Of a stretch of DNA of 64,000 nucleotides, positions 58,088 through 64,000 are shown piece by piece. Every line of letters starts with the position of its first letter. Position 1 is the first letter of the stretch. Made by a program: the position numbers and the translations under genes. The stretch comes from Modestobacter sp. VKM Ac-2984. Lineage in GTDB: Bacteria > Actinomycetota > Actinomycetes > Mycobacteriales > Geodermatophilaceae. The stretch lies in contig NZ_JAPVBJ010000009.1 in the NCBI RefSeq assembly GCF_026967985.1, positions 124,001 to 188,000 of the forward strand, written 5' to 3'. Under the pieces are notes generated by a model that searched no databases, had not been told where the DNA came from, and saw nothing but the letters and a program-made list of their open reading frames with translations.

Positions 58088-59263
58088 TCACCCCACGGAT
58101 CGGGGCGCAGGCAGCGCCACCCGGTGCACGTGCTCAAGCGCCACGCCCAGCGGGATGCGTTCCTGCTCGATTCGGCGGTGCCGGGTCCAGCCCGGTGAGG
58201 CGAGCTGCTCGTACAGCAGCCGTTCGGGTTCGGTCAGGTGCGGCACCGGTCGTGGTGGGCGCGGCCCCAGCGGTTTGCCGTTCTTGTCCACGTTGGTGCC
58301 GTAGGGCTCCCAGGCGTCGTAGGTGGCCGGGTCCATGAGGATCGACGCGGCGGGCACCCCGGCGGCACGGAACCCGTCGAGGATCTCCAGGCCGTCGGCG
58401 TCCATGTCGCCCCAGTAGATGACGCGCGGCGCCCCGGTGATCCAGTCGAAACTCGCCGCGGTCCGGCCACCGCGACCCACACCCTCCACCGACACCCCTC
58501 CCGGCACCGGCGAGAAGTGGATGGCGGTGTCCTTGTTCTCCGAGATGACCACCACCTGCGGCCGGTACGGCAGCTGCATCTTGTCTCCGACCGTCGCGGA
58601 GTCGTGCACGCGGCCGCCAGCGGCCCGGTACGCCGGGTCGAGGTAGGTGAAGTGGATGCGGGCCGGGTGGTCGGGCAGGAGCCCGAGCTCGTCGACGCCG
58701 GCGAGCTCACGGACCAGCGCCTGCCGGGTGTTGAGCCACTTGGCGTGCATGCCGGCGATGGGCACCTGCCGGGGCGTGAACCCGGTCGCATCGTTGTGGG
58801 CGAACCAGTCCGCGGCGCGGCACAGCAGGTCGAAGTCGACGTCGGAGAGCTTGTCGACCGCGGTGAGCGTGCTGGCCGGTGCGAGCAGATGGGGGTAGCG
58901 GCCGGTGAGGACCGCGGCCCGGGAGCGGGCCCGGTCGAGCCTGGCCGGCCACGGCCCGGCGCACAGCCGCGCGGCGGTGTCCAGGTCGGGGACCGTCAGG
59001 TGCGTGGGCAGCTGCTGCGGCGTGCCGGAAACACGGCGGCCGCGGTAGGCCACCTCCAGGCCGTGCTGCGCCGCCCAGCTGCGCCAGCTGTCCACCAGCC
59101 GCATCGTCGTGGTGAAGTCGGCGGCCAGCTCAACCGAGGTCGGCTCACCGATGGGGAACGGGTGCGGCCAGGCCGGTGCGTCCTCGGTTCCGGTGAGGGC
59201 ACCGGCCCAGGACTTCCCCAGCCGCCGGTCGATGTCGGCCAGGAGCTGCTGAGGGCTCTTCAC
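58088..59263 (-). CDS. jetD: Wadjet JetD nuclease (DUF3322/DUF2220)
   Basis: The 391-residue protein has an N-terminal DUF3322 arm domain and a C-terminal DUF2220 TOPRIM-like nuclease: VVVISENKDTAIHFSPVPGG supplies the catalytic Glu and VIYWGDMDADGLEILDGFRA the DxD. In type I Wadjet systems JetD cleaves small circular DNA captured by the JetABC SMC complex and so excludes plasmids. Its start overlaps the jetC stop by 4 bp, and it is the last gene in the conserved jetABCD order. Confidence 0.9.
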   Translation of the reverse strand: MKSPQQLLADIDRRLGKSWAGALTGTEDAPAWPHPFPIGEPTSVELAADFTTTMRLVDSWRSWAAQHGLEVAYRGRRVSGTPQQLPTHLTVPDLDTAARLCAGPWPARLDRARSRAAVLTGRYPHLLAPASTLTAVDKLSDVDFDLLCRAADWFAHNDATGFTPRQVPIAGMHAKWLNTRQALVRELAGVDELGLLPDHPARIHFTYLDPAYRAAGGRVHDSATVGDKMQLPYRPQVVVISENKDTAIHFSPVPGGVSVEGVGRGGRTAASFDWITGAPRVIYWGDMDADGLEILDGFRAAGVPAASILMDPATYDAWEPYGTNVDKNGKPLGPRPPRPVPHLTEPERLLYEQLASPGWTRHRRIEQERIPLGVALEHVHRVALPAPRSVG

Positions 59264-62200
59264 GACTGGTCGCCGGGGGCGTCCTCGACGCGGTCGACGA
59301 AGGCGTACCCGGTCGCGGTGTTCTTGGTGATGGCCAGGAAGTCGTCCATGTGCGGCTCCAGCGCGGTGACCTTGTCCAGCGGCGCCCCGACGATGAGCTG
59401 GAAGCCAAGACCCTTCCAGGCTTGCACAGCACGGCCGGCGAACTCGGCGTCGGCCTTCACGAAGCCCTCATCGAGGAACACCGGGGCGAACCGGGGACGG
59501 GCGCGCAGCTCATCGCCGAGGCGGAACCGCAACGCGGCGCCGACGATGAACGCGACCAGCTCCTGGCTCTCCCCACCGCTCTTGCCGCCGAGGGCGGAGT
59601 GCACGCTCTGCACCTGCCCGGCGTCGTTGTACCGCTCGGCGGTGATGTCCACATGGCGGCGCACGTCCAGCAGCCTGTCTCGGTCAGACAGCTCTGCGGT
59701 GGCCCGCGGGTCCTCCCGGCGCCGGATCTGGGCCATGAACTGCTGCAGCTCGGCGAACCGGCGTTCCATCTGGGCGTCGTCGAGGCCGGCGGTGGCCACC
59801 GAGGACAGCTGCGCCAGGTCTCGACGGAACTGGGTGACGTGCTCAGGGGTCAGGCGCCGCAGCTTGATGCGCAGCCGATCCTGGCCGGCGCCGAAGGGCA
59901 GCGTGGCCAGGATGTCGTTGATCGGGGCGAGCCGGTCCTCGATCTCCTCCACCGCGGCGCGCATCGCGCCGTTGAGCGGCACCAGGTCCTGACCGCTCCA
60001 CAGCGTGAGGCGCCGGCGCCACTCCTCGCGGCGGGCGTGCAGGCCGGTGGTGATGATGTTGTCCAGCACGCGGGCGTAGTCGGGGTAGGACTCCGCGGTG
60101 ATGCCGAAGTTGGGGTCGGGCCAGCTGTGTTGGTAGGAGATGAAGATCCGCCCGAGCTCTGCCGCGGTGCGCTCGGCGTCTTGACGTGCACCGTCGACGG
60201 CGTCGTTGAGCCGGCGGTACAGCCGGGCCATGTTCTTGGTGAAGTCCGTCAGGTTGGCCGGGTCACCCGGCGCGGCGGCCGCGGCGAACTCCTTGTCCAG
60301 CCGGGTGGTCTGCTCATCACCGAGGACGACCCGATGCTCGTCGTCGATCCGGATGAGCTCGACGGTGACCTCGTCCTGCCGTTCGGCGAGTTCACCATGG
60401 CGGGCGTCGAGGTCCTTCTTGCTGGCCTGCAACGCGAACCGCTGCTGCTGGGCGGTCTCCAGGCGGGCCTTGAGTGCCTTGATGTGCGCTTCGATGGCGC
60501 GCAGCCGGTCGTCGGACTCCAGGATGGTGCGGCGGTTGCTCTCCAGCTCCGCGATGCGCGCCTCGACGCCGGCGACGTCGATGTCCTCCCAGCGGGCGGC
60601 CTGCACCGCCTCGTATGCCAGCTGCCTACGCCCGAGGCCGGCGAGCTTCTGGTCCACCTCCGCCCGCCGCTGGTCGAGCTCGTGTAGCTGCGTGGTGAGC
60701 TTCCGCAGCTGGGCGTCGATGTCTTCGATTGCGTCGGCGTTGGAGAACCCGATGACGTTGGCGGTGTCGTTGCGGCCATGGCTGCCTCGGCTGCCCGAGC
60801 GGGTCTGCCCGGCGCGGGTGACCCGGTAGCCGTCGCCGGCGAGGTCGGCTGCGGTTTCCACGCACAGCGCGTTGCGGGCCGGCTCGGACACGTGCCGGGT
60901 GACCCAGCCGCTGAAAGGGTGGTCGGCGTACAGCAGCTTTCCCGCCACGCGCGCCCGGTCGCTGCTGGGCGTGTGCGGCAGGTGGGAGGGGACGCCCTCG
61001 AACTGCAAGCGTCCGCGCAGGTGCAGCGGGTCGATCGCTGCCGAGAAGTGCCCCAGCCGCTCACGGGGCACCAACAGCAGCCGGGCGCTGGCGCCCAGGA
61101 CGGTCTCGATGGCGGTGCGCCACCGGTCATCCTCGGCGGCCACGTCGATGAGCTCAGCGAGGAACGGCAGCTCACTGGGGTCCATACCGGCCGCCGCGGC
61201 GACCTGCCGGCGCATCTCGTCCAGTGCTCGGGGGACGCGGCCGGCCCGGCCGGCGAAGGAGTCCCGGTCAGCGGTCAGCTGGGCCTTGCGCTCAGACAGC
61301 GGGAACTGCTCGCGCATCAGGTCATCACGCTGCTTCTGCTCCCGCGCCTGTCTACCGGTGAACGTGCCCAGGAAGGCGTCGGCGTCTGCGCGCAGCCGGT
61401 CGAAGTCCTCCCGGGTGGCCAGCGGCGCGGCCAGCGCGGTCGTCCGCTCCGCGAGGGTGGCCCGGCGGGCCAGCCGGTCCTCGCGCAGCCGCTGCTTGTC
61501 CTCGATCTCGCGGGCAAGCCGCGCCAGGTCGTCCCCACCGTTGCGGCGGTGCTCCTCCTGGGCCACTTCGAGCTCGCCGGTGAGACCCTGCTCGGCCTCG
61601 CGGGCGCCGCGCAGCCGGTCGGTGTTCAGCTGCCGCGCCGTCCCGTTGGCGTCCACGGCGTCGGTCAGCAGCGTGGCCTCGGTGCGCAGGCTCCACAGCT
61701 TGACCGGGGTGTCTCCGGGGTGCGTCAGGCCGAAGGTGTCGATCGTCTCCACCTCGGCGCGGGCGGTGAGCAGCCGCTGGTGCAGGTCGGTGATCGGGGT
61801 CAGCAGCGTGGCCTTGTCCTGCTCGGTCTGCATGGCCAGGTAGGCGGCTTCGAGGTCGTCAAAGTGCTCGATGGCGCGGTCGGCGGCGGCGTAGGTGGCC
61901 GGCCGCTCGAGAACCATCTCCTTGTACAGCTCATCGACGGTCTTGATCTGCTGCCCGGACTGGATGCGCACCAGCAGGCGCAGCGCCTTCTCCCCGTCGC
62001 CGTTGGCACCGATGCCCAGCTTCGTGTGCAGGGTGGTGGCGAACGCGGCGTAGCTGTCGTGGGTCTTCAGCCCCGGGAAGGCGGCCTTGAGCGCCTTGGG
62101 CACGAAATGCTGGTCACCGGCGCCGATGTGCTCGGCCAGGTCGGCGAAGTCGAGCACGCCGTCGTAGGTGGCCATCCGCATCGTCACCTGACCGCTGACC

Positions 62201-62733
62201 TGACGTGCTCGGGCGGGCACGTAGTAGACGCGGAACGCGGTGAACCGCCGGCCGTGGTCGTCGATGAACGTCATCCCGATTGCGCCCCACGTGGCGGTGC
62301 GCTCTCCGCGCAGCACCTTGGCCGTCTCCCGGCCATCGGCGTCCGCGGTGGTGTCGGTCTGCCCCCGCAGGTAGCTGAGCAGGTTGCGCTGGTCGGCGCT
62401 GCGGGCGCGCCCACCGACAGCGTCGTTGGACGCGCCGTTGAAGGAGGTGTCCGAGGGCATCATCAGCGCGATGTAGGCGTCCAGCAGCGTGCTCTTGCCG
62501 GTGCCCGATGCGCCGGAGATGAGGGTCGCGCCGGGGTGGAAGTCGAACCGGACGCGACCTTCGAACCCACCCCAGTTGACCAGCTGGAAGGTCTCGGCCT
62601 TCCACTGCGTGGTGCCCTCGGTGGCGCCGTCGACGTGGAACAGCAGTCCGGCGTCGGCCACCAGGCCGTCGGATGCCGGCCCGACGGGACGTGGTGCGGG
62701 GGCGAGCAGATCGCCGAGTTCACTGGTGGTCAT
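59260..62733 (-). CDS. jetC: Wadjet JetC, MukB-like SMC ATPase
   Basis: The 1157-residue protein has the Walker A GASGTGKS at residues 74-81, long coiled coils (about 290-450 and 640-860) flanking a hinge-like middle domain (about 460-640), the ABC signature SGGES at 1052-1056 (GGKSGGESQELVAFIVGAAL) and Walker B FAPVFLDEGFVKAD at about 1082-1095. This is the architecture of MksB/EptC/JetC, which extrudes DNA loops. ATG 62733 starts 4 nt after the jetB stop. Length is normal for JetC. Confidence 0.93.
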   Translation of the reverse strand: MTTSELGDLLAPAPRPVGPASDGLVADAGLLFHVDGATEGTTQWKAETFQLVNWGGFEGRVRFDFHPGATLISGASGTGKSTLLDAYIALMMPSDTSFNGASNDAVGGRARSADQRNLLSYLRGQTDTTADADGRETAKVLRGERTATWGAIGMTFIDDHGRRFTAFRVYYVPARARQVSGQVTMRMATYDGVLDFADLAEHIGAGDQHFVPKALKAAFPGLKTHDSYAAFATTLHTKLGIGANGDGEKALRLLVRIQSGQQIKTVDELYKEMVLERPATYAAADRAIEHFDDLEAAYLAMQTEQDKATLLTPITDLHQRLLTARAEVETIDTFGLTHPGDTPVKLWSLRTEATLLTDAVDANGTARQLNTDRLRGAREAEQGLTGELEVAQEEHRRNGGDDLARLAREIEDKQRLREDRLARRATLAERTTALAAPLATREDFDRLRADADAFLGTFTGRQAREQKQRDDLMREQFPLSERKAQLTADRDSFAGRAGRVPRALDEMRRQVAAAAGMDPSELPFLAELIDVAAEDDRWRTAIETVLGASARLLLVPRERLGHFSAAIDPLHLRGRLQFEGVPSHLPHTPSSDRARVAGKLLYADHPFSGWVTRHVSEPARNALCVETAADLAGDGYRVTRAGQTRSGSRGSHGRNDTANVIGFSNADAIEDIDAQLRKLTTQLHELDQRRAEVDQKLAGLGRRQLAYEAVQAARWEDIDVAGVEARIAELESNRRTILESDDRLRAIEAHIKALKARLETAQQQRFALQASKKDLDARHGELAERQDEVTVELIRIDDEHRVVLGDEQTTRLDKEFAAAAAPGDPANLTDFTKNMARLYRRLNDAVDGARQDAERTAAELGRIFISYQHSWPDPNFGITAESYPDYARVLDNIITTGLHARREEWRRRLTLWSGQDLVPLNGAMRAAVEEIEDRLAPINDILATLPFGAGQDRLRIKLRRLTPEHVTQFRRDLAQLSSVATAGLDDAQMERRFAELQQFMAQIRRREDPRATAELSDRDRLLDVRRHVDITAERYNDAGQVQSVHSALGGKSGGESQELVAFIVGAALRFRLGDELRARPRFAPVFLDEGFVKADAEFAGRAVQAWKGLGFQLIVGAPLDKVTALEPHMDDFLAITKNTATGYAFVDRVEDAPGDQS

Positions 62734-62737
62734 CGGG

Positions 62738-63580
62738 TCAGCTCTCGTTCTCGTCGGCCGCGACGCCGCCGGGCTCGGCGGACGTGTCGGCACCGGCACC
62801 GGTCCCGGTGTCGGTGTTGGTCGAGCCGTTGTGCTCGCGCAGCCACGTCAGCAGGTGCTGCAGCTTGAACATCGGCAGCAGCACCTCGATGGCGTTGCTG
62901 ACCTCGAACCGGTCGGCGTCGCTGCGGCCGACGAGCAGGCCTGCGCTGTAGAGGGTGTCGATGGCCCTGGCGGCGCGGCGGGCGTCACCGGCCTGGTCGG
63001 TGGCGTGCGCGGGCCGGTGCTGAGCGACGTACTCGAGCATGTCGAGGCGGTCGACGAACACCCGGTCGGCGCCGGCGGCCTGCTCGCTACGGAACCGGGT
63101 TCGGAGGAACACCAGCAGGATGGTGTCCTCCCTGCCCCAGGGCGCGTCGTAGAGCAGCGTGGGGAATGGTCGGCCGCCACCTTCGGGGCTCACCTGCCGC
63201 TTGTAGGCGATCTCCCGCTCACGGTCCAGGTGCAGCTCGAGGAACTGGTCGTTGAGCCGGGCCCGGATGGGGCGCGGATTGCGGGTCAGCGCCTGCCACT
63301 CCTTGGGATGGGTCCGCCCGCTGATGAACCGCTGTTTGAGCAGCACGACCAGTGCCTTGCGCTGGTCCAGTTCCAGACCGCCCTCATCGCCCTCGAACAG
63401 CGAGACGCTCGCGGTGCTCTCCCGCTCCGGGTCCTCGACGTCCAGCTCGTCGAGGCCCGGGGTCTCCCCGCCGGGCGCCTCGAGGCGATCGAAGCCGCCC
63501 CCGCGCGCATCGTCCCGGTAGCTGTCGTCGATCGAGACGTCGTCCGGGGCGATGTCGGCGGGCTGGTCGAAGTCGTTCAT
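62738..63580 (-). CDS. jetB: Wadjet JetB (DUF4194, kleisin-partner KITE-like)
   Basis: The 280-residue protein has an acidic disordered N-terminus (SIDDSYRDDARGGGFDRLEA), a DUF4194 domain (RKALVVLLKQRFISGRTHPK, YKRQVSPEGGGRPFPTLLYD, WGREDTILLVFLRTRFRSEQ, LDMLEYVAQHRP), and a Thr/Gly-rich tail. JetB corresponds to MukE/MksE, the winged-helix dimer that binds the kleisin JetA and DNA. ATGA overlap with jetA at its start; 4 nt to jetC at its end. Confidence 0.9.
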   Translation of the reverse strand: MNDFDQPADIAPDDVSIDDSYRDDARGGGFDRLEAPGGETPGLDELDVEDPERESTASVSLFEGDEGGLELDQRKALVVLLKQRFISGRTHPKEWQALTRNPRPIRARLNDQFLELHLDREREIAYKRQVSPEGGGRPFPTLLYDAPWGREDTILLVFLRTRFRSEQAAGADRVFVDRLDMLEYVAQHRPAHATDQAGDARRAARAIDTLYSAGLLVGRSDADRFEVSNAIEVLLPMFKLQHLLTWLREHNGSTNTDTGTGAGADTSAEPGGVAADENES

Positions 63581-64000
63581 CGGAGCTCCTGCGTCCCGGG
63601 CCGGTCGGCCGGAGTGTGGTCGTGGCTGACGTCGGTGTCGGGGTTGTCGGCGGTACCGGGGTCGGGTGTGGCACGTCCGTCGGGGTGCGGTGCCACGCGG
63701 GGCACCGCGAGCTGGCGAGTGGTCCCGTCGGGCCGGATGGTCCGGTAGGTCTCCACCAGCTCGTCGCGATCCATGCCGGGTAGGTTGGTCGCCAGGTGCA
63801 GCAACCCGAAGATCTCCACCGGGCGTCGCAGCGCCGGGTCCAGGCCGTCGAACATCGCACCCAGCGAGGTGAGCGGATCCGGCCCGGTGAGCGCCTGGGT
63901 CAGCTCCTGGCGCAGCGCGTCCAGCGACGGACCGCCCTGGGCCAGCAGGTCGGTCAGCGACACCCCGTCGGGTCGGTGCTCGCTGACGTCAGCCAGTGGC
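63577..64000 (-). CDS. jetA: Wadjet JetA (DUF3375 kleisin), C-terminal part
   Basis: Only the last ~140 residues lie in the window; the frame is open to the right edge. It contains LADVSEHRPDG, then SLTDLLAQGGPSLDALRQEL, FDGLDPALRRPVEIFGLLHL and MDRDELVETYRTIRPDG, consistent with the C-terminal winged-helix region of the kleisin JetA (MukF/MksF counterpart) that contacts the SMC head. It is assigned mainly by its conserved place directly before jetB, with an ATGA overlap. The Asp/Pro/Thr-rich tail is probably disordered. Confidence 0.82.
   Translation of the reverse strand, partial: PLADVSEHRPDGVSLTDLLAQGGPSLDALRQELTQALTGPDPLTSLGAMFDGLDPALRRPVEIFGLLHLATNLPGMDRDELVETYRTIRPDGTTRQLAVPRVAPHPDGRATPDPGTADNPDTDVSHDHTPADRPGTQELR

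Noticed and set aside
60778-62868. Plus-strand 696-codon frame opposite jetC
   Set aside because: Shadow of the JetC coding strand, without recognisable domains.
1-64000. CRISPR arrays, tRNA or rRNA genes
   Set aside because: No regularly spaced repeats with unique spacers, no cloverleaf-like tRNA ends with CCA and no rRNA-like conserved stretches were seen by eye; a tRNAscan-type search was not possible.

Overview
The window is GC-rich throughout. Its genes carry GTG/ATG starts, 4-bp GTGA/ATGA overlaps, mycothiol-type enzymes (DinB/DUF664, DsbA-like), WYL and Lsr2-type DNA-binding domains and many -10 boxes placed 6-8 nt before a start codon. These point to an actinobacterium, most likely of the Geodermatophilaceae type (inferred from gene content, not tested). 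No rRNA, tRNA or CRISPR array was seen.

Layout. 1-25 kb is ordinary chromosome: a MetE-like protein, a large sacsin/Hsp90-type ATPase protein, a GlsB-type stress membrane protein, two aldehyde dehydrogenases, a DEAD-box helicase, NDH-2, a GGDEF protein, a frameshifted SDR gene next to a GntR/DUF1648 operon, a WYL regulator divergent from a DinB protein, a CAP lipoprotein, an AI-2E exporter-type protein and the paired TIGR02587/TIGR02588 genes. 26-33.3 kb is a compact island that looks like copper/thiol homeostasis: CcdA, two TlpA-type thioredoxins, a BlaI/CopY-type repressor with an M56 metalloprotease, an F510_1955-type lipoprotein, a Met/His-rich secreted repeat protein, a SHOCT protein, a SCO lipoprotein and a decayed cupredoxin gene. 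Six copies of the dyad ACTA-N7-TAGT lie in front of the transcription units, so the island reads as one regulon of the local repressor.

34-48 kb is accessory DNA with mostly unrecognised genes: small HTH regulators with dyad operators, lipoproteins (one with a long polyproline tract), a possible PD-(D/E)XK protein, a DnaQ-type exonuclease fused to BRCT and Lsr2-like domains divergent from a HIRAN-domain protein, several striking palindromes and decayed reading frames.

49-64 kb is the most interesting part. A five-gene, translationally coupled operon (49311-55754) encodes a DD35E integrase with a Mu-type C-terminal barrel (TnsB/MuA-like), a TnsC/MuB-like AAA ATPase and three accessory proteins: an unknown protein, a large XRE-HTH protein with a central region like a degenerate tyrosine recombinase (frameshifted here), and a DUF2442 protein. 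Direct repeats about 240 bp upstream look like a transposon left end. Facing it is a minus-strand block headed by a type I Wadjet anti-plasmid system (jetA partial, jetB, jetC, jetD). Downstream of jetD lies a zinc-finger GNAT protein resembling the eukaryotic cohesin acetyltransferase ESCO/Eco1, then two small genes. The parsimonious reading is a Tn7/Mu-like element carrying an SMC-based defence system with a possible SMC-modifying partner. The right end was not found and may lie beyond the window.
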